Shown: positions 10,516-22,500 of the stretch, in pieces
Layout of the letters: every line of letters starts with the position of its first letter
How positions within the stretch are numbered: position 1 is the first letter of the stretch
From: a virus
Direction: 5' to 3' (one strand)
DNA length: 23,444 nt
Virus record (IMG/VR): IMGVR_UViG_3300021425_000195
Coordinates: 1 to 23,444 of that record
The notes under the pieces: generated by a model
Database searches by the model: none
Seen by the model: the letters and a program-made list of their open reading frames with translations, nothing else
Told to the model about the DNA's origin: nothing
Translations under genes and position numbers: made by a program

Positions 10516-11177
10516 ATTTAATCTGCAACCTTCCCGCTGAGAAAGTCTGGGTACGTAAAGAATATTTACGAGATCATCAAGATGGTCATGGGGAGTTTGT
10601 AGAGGGCGTCTGGGTATGTGCAAAAAGCATACCTGGACGTGCTTTTTATTTTGAGACGTACCTACCAGAGTATGGTGCAATGTATGACAAACTTCCTATT
10701 AGTGCGTTTGTACGATCCCCCGAAACCCCAGTCATAGACATGAGTTTGGAGAATCTACAATTTTGGAATTGCATGGACTATGGTGTTGCATGTATGAACA
10801 AAGGTTTTATATCATCCATGGATTGTGAAATCTTTACTAGAGATCATGGACTGATGAAAGGTCAGTATTTGTTCACTCTTGACAACTATCATGCAAATCC
10901 AGATGTGATAGATAATAATGTAAGTGAAGTGCCACAAGAGCATAAGTCTCATAATTGTATTGCTTTAGAGAATGGTCAATATGCTTTGTATCCTAATAAC
11001 AGGATGCGTCTGTATGACCTCTCTATCACCCCTGAGAACCCCCAATTCCCCGATTTCAAGGTATCTACCATAGAATATCAAGTAGAGGCAGGAATCGACT
11101 GGGGACGCCTTGGAGACACTGATGATTATTTCTGGCAAACACCAAAGGAGAAAAACGATGGGCAACAGCAGAGTTGA
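10512..11177 (+). CDS. Conserved cyanophage-type structural-region protein (221 aa)
   Basis: 221 aa, MNLICNLPAEKVWVRKEYLR at the start, beta-rich with many aromatics (GRAFYFETYLPEYGAMYDKL) and a C-terminal segment ending DTDDYFWQTPKEKNDGQQQS. I recall it as a conserved hypothetical protein between the PAAR region and gene 25 in cyanomyoviruses; function not established. It overlaps the basic gene upstream (ATGA) and the next gene by 20 nt. Confidence 0.65.
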   Translation: MNLICNLPAEKVWVRKEYLRDHQDGHGEFVEGVWVCAKSIPGRAFYFETYLPEYGAMYDKLPISAFVRSPETPVIDMSLENLQFWNCMDYGVACMNKGFISSMDCEIFTRDHGLMKGQYLFTLDNYHANPDVIDNNVSEVPQEHKSHNCIALENGQYALYPNNRMRLYDLSITPENPQFPDFKVSTIEYQVEAGIDWGRLGDTDDYFWQTPKEKNDGQQQS

Positions 11178-11331
11178 TAAAGGACAAAACTTTATTGATG
11201 AAGGAATGACTCTTATCACTGAAGTTGAGAGTGATAAGTATCTAAGGAAAGTAGGTAAAAGAAAGACTGTCAAGGAAGGTGAAATCTTTGATAATCAAGA
11301 GGAGTGGGCGGACGGATTCTGTGGTAAGTGA
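11158..11331 (+). CDS. Small charged protein (57 aa)
   Basis: 57 aa (MGNSRVDKGQNFIDEGMTLI; then a Lys-rich segment ending EWADGFCGK). The ATG has a textbook SD, AAAGGAG, about seven bases upstream, one of the few in the window, which fixes the start at 11158 rather than the in-frame ATG 11110. Charged, soluble, unknown function. A late promoter-like box overlaps its stop. Confidence 0.65.
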   Translation: MGNSRVDKGQNFIDEGMTLITEVESDKYLRKVGKRKTVKEGEIFDNQEEWADGFCGK

Positions 11332-11337
11332 TAAATA
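11331..11337 (+). promoter_or_regulatory. Late promoter-like box before gene 25
   Basis: GTGATAAATAG, with ATAAATA at 11331-11337, resembles the T4-type late promoter core. It lies 24 nt before ATG 11362 and would drive the 25-6-giant gene transcript. Confidence 0.6.
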
Positions 11338-11361
11338 GAAACAGCCTACTGTTGTGTCTAA

Positions 11362-11754
11362 ATGCCAACCTTTCAGACATTCAAAGATTTGAGTGTTACG
11401 TTTAAGAAGCATCCTGTTACCGATGATTTGGTAACAGTGAAAGATAAGGCAGCTATTGTGCAGTCTATTTCTAATTTGCTTCTTACAAATAAAGGCGAAA
11501 GACCATTTCAACCAGATCTAGGGTGCGGACTACGAAATGTATTATTCGAACCACTAGATTTTGCTTCTGCTGGTATTATTCGTTCAGAAGTTACGGATAC
11601 ACTTAAAAAGTATGAACCAAGAATTGTGGTTAATACAATTCGTGTTTATCCTGATGAAATGAATAATGGATATGATGTTGAAATTTCTTACACCATTGTT
11701 GGTAGAGATGATGCACCAGTAACTATAGACATCTTTCTAGAGCGTACACGATAA
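11362..11754 (+). CDS. 25: gp25 baseplate wedge protein
   Basis: 130 aa, nearly the length of T4 gp25 (132). The GPW_gp25 signature NLLLTNKGERPFQPDLGCGL occupies about residues 38-57, with Glu46-Arg47 of the conserved 'GeR.f.P..G' block. gp25 is the conserved wedge core that bundles with the gp6-gp7 heterotrimer and contacts the sheath-initiating region in contractile tails. It follows a late promoter-like box and joins gene 6 as TAATG. Confidence 0.9.
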   Translation: MPTFQTFKDLSVTFKKHPVTDDLVTVKDKAAIVQSISNLLLTNKGERPFQPDLGCGLRNVLFEPLDFASAGIIRSEVTDTLKKYEPRIVVNTIRVYPDEMNNGYDVEISYTIVGRDDAPVTIDIFLERTR

Positions 11755-13550
11755 TGCCTTATACTCAGGTTGCAAACTTAGATTTTGATGATATCAAATC
11801 TGCTCTAAAAGACTACCTTAGAGCACAGTCAGATTTTACTGACTATGACTTCGAGGGTTCGGTATTATCAACATTGATTGATACTCTTGCCTATAACACC
11901 TACTACACGGCGTTTAACACCAATATGGTGGTCAATGAACTATTCATTGATTCAGCGACCCTTAGGGACAACGTAGTAGCGATTGCGAAGCAATTAGGTT
12001 ATAGACCCAAGAGTATCACTTCACCTACAGCCCAGATTTCATTTACTGCATCATATACAAATCCAACACTAGATACTGAATTAATTCTAAAAAGAGGAAC
12101 AGGATTTATTGCCAATTATGACAATACAATCTATCAGTATGTTACTATCGAGGATACTAAAGCACAAGTAGCAAATGATAGAGCAGTATTTACGGATGTA
12201 GAAATTAAAGAAGGAACTATAGTTGTTAATAATTTTACTGTTGATAATTCACTATCTTCACAGAGATTTATTCTTGACAACCAAAACATTGATGTTAATA
12301 CTATCAGAGTAAAGGTTTATCCAACTGGAGGAACGTTTAACGAACCTTATCTGTTAGCAGAAAATATTCTCGGTATAGATGGAAACTCGAAGATCTTCTT
12401 CTTAGAAGAAACCGAAGATGATAGATACGAGATGATATTTGGCGATGGAGTTTTAGGTAAGGCACTAGAGAATGGTGCGAGAATAGAAGTGTCTTACCTA
12501 ACTACTTCTGGACCAGACTCAAATGGAGTTAAGAGTTTTGTATTCACTGGAGTATTAGAAAATCCAAGTGGAGTTTCTCCAAGTGCTATTAGTGTAGATA
12601 TTAATTCAAGTGTTTCATCTTCTGGTGGAGAGTTACCAGAGTCTGTAAAGAGTATTAAATTCAATGCTCCAAAGATATATGGAACTCAGGATCGTGCAGT
12701 TACATCTGAAGACTATGCTGCTATCGTTCGCAAGATTTATCCATCAGTTAGTGACATTATTACATTTGGTGGAGAAGATCAAGATCCACCAGAATATGGA
12801 AAAGTATTCATTGTACTCAAACCAGTTGATGCTTCATATTTGACTTCACTAACAAAAAGACAAATTACGGATGAATTAAAAAAATATGTTGTTGCTTCTG
12901 TAGAACCAGTTATTGTTGATCCTTCTATACTCTATGTTGAATTAACAAGTAAGATTTACTATAACGGAAATATTACAGATCAAACACCTTCACAGATTAG
13001 AGACAAGGTTATTGGATCTGTGCAAACCTATACTAGAAACTCTGATACAGAAAAGTTCAACGGTAAATTTAGATACAGTAAATTTGTTGGTGTAATTGAT
13101 GATGCAGATCGTACCATTAACTCCAACTTAACAGAAGTTACAATGAGGAAAGATTTCTATCCTCAGTTGAATTCTACATTCTATTATGAGATATGTTTCC
13201 AAAATGCTTTTGATGAGGAATGTGATGGACCAACCCTCTCTAGTACAGGATTTAGAGTAACTGAATATCCTACTTTTGATGTCTATCTTGAAGATAGGGA
13301 TGGCAAAATTGTCCTATATAGACTAGACACTGTGACTGGCGAAAAAGTTGTTCTCAACAGGGATGTTGGGGACATTGATTATGCTAGAGGCGAACTTAAA
13401 ATTTATGATCAAACTATCATCAAAGGTAGTTTCTTTGATAATCGTATTTCAGTTAGAGTAAAACCACTGTCTAATGATGTTCAGGCACTCCGTGAGGTTT
13501 ATCTGGACGTTGATGTAGCGAATTCAAGTTTCACCGCATATAAAGAGTAA
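11754..13550 (+). CDS. 6: gp6 baseplate wedge protein
   Basis: 598 aa, close to T4 gp6 (660). The N-terminal region (VANLDFDDIKSALKDYLRAQ; later FEGSVLSTLIDTLAYNTYY) and the Baseplate_J-type block NAPKIYGTQDRAVTSEDYAA (starting at about residue 304) are characteristic of gp6/gpJ family members. gp6 dimerises to link neighbouring wedges into the baseplate ring and pairs with gp7. It begins in the TAATG of gene 25 and ends four bases before the giant gene. Confidence 0.9.
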   Translation: MPYTQVANLDFDDIKSALKDYLRAQSDFTDYDFEGSVLSTLIDTLAYNTYYTAFNTNMVVNELFIDSATLRDNVVAIAKQLGYRPKSITSPTAQISFTASYTNPTLDTELILKRGTGFIANYDNTIYQYVTIEDTKAQVANDRAVFTDVEIKEGTIVVNNFTVDNSLSSQRFILDNQNIDVNTIRVKVYPTGGTFNEPYLLAENILGIDGNSKIFFLEETEDDRYEMIFGDGVLGKALENGARIEVSYLTTSGPDSNGVKSFVFTGVLENPSGVSPSAISVDINSSVSSSGGELPESVKSIKFNAPKIYGTQDRAVTSEDYAAIVRKIYPSVSDIITFGGEDQDPPEYGKVFIVLKPVDASYLTSLTKRQITDELKKYVVASVEPVIVDPSILYVELTSKIYYNGNITDQTPSQIRDKVIGSVQTYTRNSDTEKFNGKFRYSKFVGVIDDADRTINSNLTEVTMRKDFYPQLNSTFYYEICFQNAFDEECDGPTLSSTGFRVTEYPTFDVYLEDRDGKIVLYRLDTVTGEKVVLNRDVGDIDYARGELKIYDQTIIKGSFFDNRISVRVKPLSNDVQALREVYLDVDVANSSFTAYKE

Positions 13551-13554
13551 GTAA

Positions 13555-16500
13555 ATGGCTGCTGTTAAGACCAAGAGAATTTCAACTCTAATTGAGTCCC
13601 AGCTCCCTGAATTCATTACTGATGAATACGAACTATTTTCTAAGTTCGTTCAGAAGTATTATGAAGCACAGGAAGTTCAAGGCGGTGCTTTGGATATCAT
13701 TAGCAATATCCAAAAATATGCAGACATTGATTTTTATGAAAAGAATTTATTAAAGCAGAACGACATTCTTTCTGCAACCATTTCTGCTACAGATACAACA
13801 ATTACTGTAAATGATGCGCGTTCATTTCCAGAAAAAAATGGTTACATTAGAATCAATGACGAGATTATTTTTTATGCCACCAGAACAGACACACAGTTTT
13901 TAGAGTGCTCTAGAGGTGTAAGTGGTAACACTACACTTGGAGATCTTTACAATACTTCTAATTTTAGCAGCACTGAGGCAAGTTCCCACCAGTCTGGAGA
14001 AACAGTATTTAATGTTAGTAATCTTTTCTTATATGCACTTGTAAGGAATTTCGAAAGTCAATATTTAAGTTCTTTTCCAGAGAAGTATCTCAAAGGAGAA
14101 ATTGACAAGAGAACTTTAATCAAGAATATCCAAAAGTTCTATAAGGCAAAGGGAACACAAAGTTCAATTAAATTTATTTTCAATACTATTGTCGCTAAAG
14201 ATATTGAAAATAAACCAGAGGTTTATAACCCAAAAGACTTTACATATAAAGCATCTAAGTCTGATTGGACTAATGTTTTTGCTATCAAGGCAAAAGTAGT
14301 TACTGGAGATCCAAAAAATCTTATTGGAAAGCAAATTGTTCAGCAACCAACTGATGAGTATGGATATGCCTCTGCAACAATTGATAATGTATATGCAGAA
14401 GGAACCAGTGATGGAGAACAAATCTGGAATCTAGTTGTTGCCCCAGAGACTGTCAATGGTATCTTTGAGATCTCAACTAAGACTAAACTAGAGAATGAAC
14501 TTCCTTCGACTTATGGTGCTGGAAAAAGAGTTGATGTATTTTCAACAATTGGTTGGGACACCACGGGATCATTCCTAATTGGAGATGAAGTTATTGAATT
14601 TGATGATAAAAATGTAACTCAATTCATCATTAAAGAAAGAGGTGACATCCCCACTACTTATGCAGCAGGATCTTCTGTATATAAACCAGTAACTATTGAG
14701 GGATCTGGAGTAACGTTACTAACATTTGGTGTAGTATATGGTCTTGCTCCAGTTGCAAGAAACCCATACTCATCAGTAGGTGATCAAATTCAAGTATCAA
14801 ATCCTGGATTTGAGACAACTGATCCAAAAATTATAAAGACTGGATTAAATCAGACTAGATGGTTGCTTTCGCAAGGTGCTTCTGTCAATTCTCCAACTGT
14901 CCCATATGTTGCAACCGCATTAGATCAAGTTTCTACTAACGTTTCTGCTATTTTTGCAGATGAACAATATTACTATATTACCAGTTCTTCTTTTCCATCT
15001 TACAAAATCCTAGATGGTTCTATCACTACAGATACTGTTGCTGATCAGAAGATTCTAAGAATTATTAGACAGAAAGCAACTAATACTACAGAAATCTATA
15101 AAACACCAAAACGTGACGTAGGCATCCTACTGAACGGTGTTCCAATTTATGGATATAAAGATCCCGAAAGCGTTAGGTATGGCAAATTAGAAAAAATTGA
15201 TGTTAATACTCAAGGTAATGGATATGCAAAACCCCCATTTGTCCTTATTGATGATCTACCAAACAAAGCAAGAGCATTTCTTGCTGGTCAGGTAGTTGAT
15301 AGTATTGAAGTAACTACTGAAGAGACATTCATTTCAACTCCAAAAATTACAATTACTTCAGGAAGAAATGCTAAAGTCAGAGCAGTTGTAACAGGAGGAA
15401 AAGTTACTAGTCTAGTAATTGACGACCCTGGAGAGTTTTATTCATCTCCACCAATCGTCAATATCAGAGATAATTTAGGAAGAGGAAGATTTGCTAATTA
15501 TCAAGCAGTTGTTAATAGTGCAGGTGAGATTACTGGATTTGAAAAAATTGAAGAAGGCAACTTCTATAATCAAAATTCTGTAGTTGTAGATATTATTCCT
15601 GTTGGGTCAAACGCTACTGGAACTCCTTCTCTTAAAGAGTGGAACTTTAATAGATTCCAAAAGTTATCTAACAACTTGGATACTGATTATGGTCATCTAT
15701 TTGAGAACTATAATCCTGCTAATGACTATGGATATGGTCATGTTGGAAATCCAAAAACTCTTCGTATTAGTCTTAGCGACAATATCGACAATGCTGGATC
15801 AGAACCAACTGTAAAAACGCACTCTCCAATCATTGGTTTTGCTTATGATGGCAATCCAATTTATGGTCCCTTTGGATATGAAAATCCACTAAATCCACAA
15901 TCTTCAATTGTGAGAATGACTTCCAGTTATTCTCTTAATGGTACTAGATCTGGTGGTCCCTCAACTAGAGAATATGCATTAGGAACGTTTGTAAATGATT
16001 ACACCTATGCTCACAAAAGCGGTTCTTTAGACGAAAATAATGGAAGATTCTGTGTCACTCCAGATTTCCCAGAAGGAACTTATGCTTATTTCCTTACTAT
16101 TAATAGCAATCAAATACCACAATTCCCATATTTTCTAGGTGACAACTATTATTCACTGCCAGTAGATAGCAATTACAATTCTAGCATAAATCAAAACGAT
16201 GTTCCAAAAAATGCAAAAAGATTTTATCTTCCAGGAATGTCACGAAATGGCGAGGGTCTTATCGCTACAGTCTCGGAAGTAAAATCTGGAACAGTTGATG
16301 GCATTTTACTTGATAGATCATCAAGCAACTTCTCAGTCAATTCTAAATTATACTTTGATGAAAAAGGTACAGACGGATCTGGTGCAGAAGCATCTGTATC
16401 TTCTGTTAAGGGAAAATCTGTAAGTTATCTAGAAAGTAAAGAAGATAAGGTTGTAAAACTTACAACAATTCAGAACGCATACTTATTTGCAGATGATACT

Positions 16501-19500
16501 CTAAGACAACCAGCGTCTGGAGCTTCTGGTGACATTGTTGGTACTGTACAGAATGACAATGTGATTGTTTTAAGAAATGTCATTGGCACTTTTAATAATA
16601 CTGGTACTTTCTCTGCAGATATCAAAACCTTTACTCTTTTCTTAGATAAGAATAGCACATATACTGAGGGAGCAACTCTTTCTCTGACTGATGGTATTAA
16701 TCCACCAATTGCAACAGCAGAAGTATTAGATGGATCTAATAATCAGAATATTATTAGAATCAAAGTTCTAACAGGAACCTGGATTATTGATGATGATTAT
16801 TTCTTGCAATCAAGTGACTTGTTCAATACCTCAGGAACAAAGATTGTAAATCTTACATCTCTTAGTGATAACCTAGAACCATTTGATGTAAATCAAAATG
16901 TAGCATTAATTGAGACTGCTGAGAATCATGGTTTGGGTATTGGTGATAATGTAATCGTTGATATAAATCCCGACGATAATACAAAAACCAAAACATATTA
17001 TCTAAGAAAGAGATTATATCAAGAAGTTGTTTTTAGAACTCCTGTATTTGACACTACAATTGACTTTACTGGAATTGGTAAATTTACGATTCTAAATGGT
17101 GGAGCAGACTATGCACCAGGACAATACCAAGATGTGCCATTGACTGGCGGATCAGGGTCTGGTGCTACAGCAAGCATCACTGTATCTGATGCTGGATTAG
17201 TATCCAGCATTCAGATTCAATCTCTTGGTGAAGATTACAGGAGAGGAGATTACTTGTCTGTAGATGATGAAAGTCTATCAAGGTCTTTAGCATCACTAAG
17301 CACAGCAAGATTTACTGTATATGTTGATCATGTTGGATTTGCAGCAGGATCTAGTAAAGTTATTGTCAAAGACGCAAAGGGATATGCAGAAGGTGATTTA
17401 ATACAGATAGGAGAAGAAGTTGTAGAAATTTCTTCTATCAATGGTACAGAACTTACTGTTATTAGAGCAAGAGAGAATACGAAGGATGTAGATCACTTTG
17501 ATGGACAAAGAGTATCTCTCTACAATGGAAGATATAACTTTACCGATAATTATCAAGTACAATCTGGTATTGGAACTGGTTATATTAAAACATATGATCC
17601 ATCTACACAAACTGCTACGATTGTGTTTGATTATGGAACGCTGAAGAGCACTGCAAACCCAGTTGCTCTTAGCACTACATTTTTTGATTCGAGTAATCCT
17701 AATAGACTTGTAACTGTAGTATCAGTCAGCGATGTAGATTACAAATTTGAGTTCTCTGAAGATAATCAAACATTTGATCCCAATCCTAACATTGATTTAC
17801 AGGAATATTATCGTTATCTTTTCGATACTTCACACTCATCTCTAACTGGAACTTTCTTTGATGTAAGTCCAAGTGGAAGATTCAATCTAATAACATTAGA
17901 AAAACTTTCCAGTTCTGTTCTACCAGGAAACCCAGGAGCATTTACTGATCTTAAATTTGGTTTTGGATCTAGATTAGAAGGTAATACGTATCAAGAAAAA
18001 GTAGGAACTAATTTTACAAATTTCTACTACTTTGACAAAAATGGTATTGTAAATGCTGAAGGAAAGTACTTTAAGATTGTACAAGATCCTTTGCAAGGAG
18101 CAAAGACTGTAAATTATGTAACACCAAACAGATTTGTTTATGACTTAACAACTGTTCCACTTTGGGATGGATCTGGAAGCATTACATACACTACATCTGG
18201 ACAATTTGCTGTTGGCGAGATCAATTCTATTAACGTCTCGAATTTGGGTCTGAATTATAAAAAGGTTCCTATTGTTTTAGGTTGTGATCTAAGTTCCAAT
18301 TTTATCGCTAAAGCAACGGTATTGTTTGATACATCTACTCAAACAATAACTGGTGTGAATATTGATAATAAAGGATCTAATTATGTAAATCCAAAAGTTG
18401 TTATTATTGATGGAGATGGTTCTGATGCAACATTTAATGTTGTTGCAAGAAATGGTGAGATCTTCTCCATCACTGTAGATAATCCTGGAAGAGGATATAC
18501 TTACGCTCCAGTAATTCAAATCATTGAATCTGATGTAGAAGCATATGTTGATAGTAATACTATTGGAAATCCACAGAGTATTAACATCTTTAGAAATGGT
18601 GGAGCATACCATTTAGACAAAACCGTATCTTCTACCTTTACGACAAAATACGTAATCTCATTAAAAGATTTTAATGGAAATTTCTTAAAAGGAGAGACGG
18701 TATCTCAATCTATTAATGGCGTTAAAGTATTTACTGCTAAGGTTGCAGAATGGAGATTTGGATCTAATTTACTCAAATTAGAAAACACTGTAGGAAGTAT
18801 AAGAAATACAGTTCCTTTTGTAGGAAAGATTTCTAATGCTTCTGGAATGCTTAGAGCAGTATATGTAACTTCTCTTGCAGAAGAGATTACATCATTCTAT
18901 GACAATATTGGATCTTATCAGTCTGATAGAGGAAAAATTGGTGTTGCTAATCAAAAACTAACTGACAGTTTCTTCTATCAAGATTATTCATATGTTGTAA
19001 AATCTAAGACTCCAATTGATCAATGGAGAGACCTGATTAAATCTACAACTCATCCAGCTGGATTCAAGTTGTTTGGTCAAGTTGATATTGAAACTGACGC
19101 TGAGACCAGAATGCCAGCGCAGTCTCCAAAGTCTGATAATTTTTCTATTATACAACTTTGGGATCCAGAAAAAAATAAAATTACTGTAGAAAGCACCAGA
19201 AGAATTGTAACTCAAACTATAACCAGCACAAAGAGCAGTAAAGAAATTAAAGGTGTTGGTTCTGCCCATGCATCAGAATTTAATTTTTCTGAGACAAGAG
19301 CATTTGAGGTTACTCTTGCTGCTCCTTTTGACGGAGTTAATGGTGTAGATGCAACAGCTGGATATACTGGTGGAGCAGAGAATGTTGGAACAAAAATTTT
19401 CCAACTTCTGGATGATGAAGGCAATCCTTTCACTCCAGTCAGTGCGAAAAACCTTATTATTACATTAAATGGTATTTTACAAGAACCAGAAGTTTCTTAT

Positions 19501-22500
19501 ACAGTATCAGGTGATAAAATTATCTTCTCCCAAGCACCTTTGGGTCCATCATCTAAATTAACTGGAACAAATCTTTCAGATTTAACTTCGTATGATGGCA
19601 CAAAGTTTTATGGAAGATATATTGAGTTTAAGGATAATCAATATAATACACAGTATTTCAAGAAACTAAGAAACATCTTCCAAAGAAATGGAAGGTGGTT
19701 AGATGCTGCAAATCAGATTCAGAGAAACAGAGAATTTATTGTCGAAGAATCTGTAGGATATGGCAGAGAGAAATATCCAAATTTAGATTGGAGCACCAAG
19801 ATTGATGATTATCTAGAAGATGTTGGTCATATCATCGATGCATATGAGCACGATGTACGTTTTGGTGGAAATGTTAAAACTGTAGATTATCTTTCAATAT
19901 TCAGTTCAGATGATGATTATGATTACATAACAACAAATAAAACCGAATCTTTAGATATATTTAAGTATGCTACAAACCTTTCTAAGTTATCAGTTAGGAA
20001 CTGGGATGTTGTAGAAGAAAATGTTTCATACATTCAAGGATCTAGACAAGTAACAGTTGCTGATACTAATAATCTAGCTATTGGAATGTTTATTAGTTCT
20101 GGTACTGCATTTGCATCTGGAACTAAAATTGTTTCTATTGATAGTAATACACAAATTACTCTAAACAATGCTGCTCTAGCAAACTCTGGTGGAGCAGGTG
20201 GTGCTGCAGCAGGAGTTACTGATCTAAATGGATCAACAGGAGGCAGTGATTTTATCATGCCTACAAGTACAGGTGCAGTTCAACCAGGAAATCAGTATGC
20301 TGTTGATCCTGGTGATGTTTTACAAGCACCCATTTCATTCTCTGCTTCTGATAGTGCAACTTTCTATTTCAGTGGCATCAATAATGGAACTTTCTGGGAT
20401 GCATCAGATTTAATTGCTGGCAATAAAGAATATTTCAAGGAAGAAATTGCTGGATGGTTTGCTGCACAATATCCTAATATTACCTGGACGGATCTAGAAA
20501 AAGACATAGACATTTATACTGATGCTACTGTTTATCATTTAAGATTTGGTGGAAATGAAAAAGTAGTTGATCATGCACAACTATACTATGAGAGAAATCT
20601 ATATCCATATCCAGAGCAATTAAAAGCAGGTGTAAGTCCTGCGGAATTTGCTGCTGCATACAATCAATTAAAAGTTCTTATGGTCGATGCCATGAGAAAT
20701 GCTTTAGGAGCAGGAACATATACTTCCATTCCTCCATTCACAGATAGTAATGTAGCAACAGATACTTCTTTCCCATACTGTGCTCAGGTAGAAAGTGCTC
20801 TTAATAATTTCTATAGCATAATCTATACTATATTGAATGAAGGTAAAGGTTTGATTGAAAAGACCAGTATTAATGCAAACTATGCTGGAAACTGGAGTAG
20901 AACCTTAACATATTCTAATTATAACATAATTCCCGATCCTCTCTTGTCATCACAGGAGTGCAACGATGTTATTTCATCTATAGATTCATTGTTTGACAAT
21001 GTAAATGATATTCTTAATAACACTAGTGTTACTAGATCTACTCCAGACTTCTTGGATGGAGAAACCACTACTTTTGATATGTATTGGGATGATGACACAG
21101 CAGTTAATACTGAAGAAGATGAAGATCTATTCCTAACATTAAATGCTGTCTTACAGAGACCAAAATACACTCCATCATATCCACTTTCTGATGCATACTA
21201 TATTGACAGAACAACTATTCCAAACAAATTAGTATTTGATGTTGCTCCCATTTGGGATCAAGATTTTAGTGCTAAGAGCATTGGAGAACCAACAGCAGTA
21301 GAATTAGTTGCTGGTATTGGAGTAGGAAACTATAAGAGATTGACTATTGATTTTGCATTAGTAGATGAAGTCAGAGGTGGTCCTTTCCTAATCCTAGACG
21401 TTGAGGACAACACATCACAAGAAATTGAGCAGCAAGATTACTTGTTTGTATTCTTGGATGGAGTTTTACAGAGAAGAGAATATTCTTATACTATAGCAGG
21501 ATCTACAATTTCTTTCAACGTTCCGATTAAGAAAGATACTAAAATTGATATGAGATATCTCTATGGAAGAGATTTAGATCAAATTATCAATTTCCATGAT
21601 TTTGTTCAGGATGCGTTCTATGCACAGGGTTTAGTAACATTTGATGTTGCCTCTGGAGCAACTGAGTTGTTAAACTGGATTGGTCTAAACACTGCAGAGA
21701 CTTTCCATGCATGGCAAGTCAATCCCAATGGATCTTTTAACGTTATTGGAAAACTTACAAATCCTTTACAATCTTCTAATTTAGTATCTTTTACTCTTGA
21801 AGGTCAGAAATGCGATTTAATTCAAGGTGTTGATGTTGTAGTAGCAACTAAAGGAAATTATTCTAATAATAGAATTATTTCATTGAACTCTTCTGGATCT
21901 AGCATATCTTATGTCACTGATGAAGAAGGAAGACTTGAACTTGGATATCCACAATCAGAAAATGCTTGGCGTGGAACATTTATTAGAAAGTTCTATAAAG
22001 ATCCTTTTGTTTCTTTATCAGATGGAGACTATGTAAAAATTGAGGGAGAGAGTGACTTTAGAAGAGTTAAGAAAGCACCCGAAAAAACAACCTCTAAAGA
22101 ACATAGAAATCAAGGATATGTCACGGGTTCCAATTTTGGTATTGCTCAAGTAGAAGCATATAATGGCGTAACTAGAGGCGAAGGACTAAGCATCGTCGCC
22201 AAGATTGAAAACGGATCAGTTGTAAGTCTTGAGTGGAATCAGCGTAGTTATGATCCTTTGACTCAACCAACTGCATATCAATATTATACACCACCAGTAT
22301 TACATTTTATTCCAAAAAATGGAAATGGTGGCGGTGCTAAAGCAGTAGTTCTTGTAAGTAAAGGTCAAGTTATCAGTGTTGATCTTCTTGATGGTGGATC
22401 TGGATATACAGAAGCACCAAGAGTTGTTGTTGCAAGAAGATATGACATCTTGCAAGGAAGAGGATTTGGTGTATCTGCTATTGGTGGTGGAATTAATTCT

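Noticed and set aside
10512-11177. 221-aa protein as gp53
   Set aside because: It lacks the N-terminal and LysM-like features expected of gp53 and has only position in its favour.
15602-15814. Frame +2 ORF and many minus-strand ORFs inside the giant gene
   Set aside because: Low-complexity shadows of the continuous frame that runs from 13555 to the window end.
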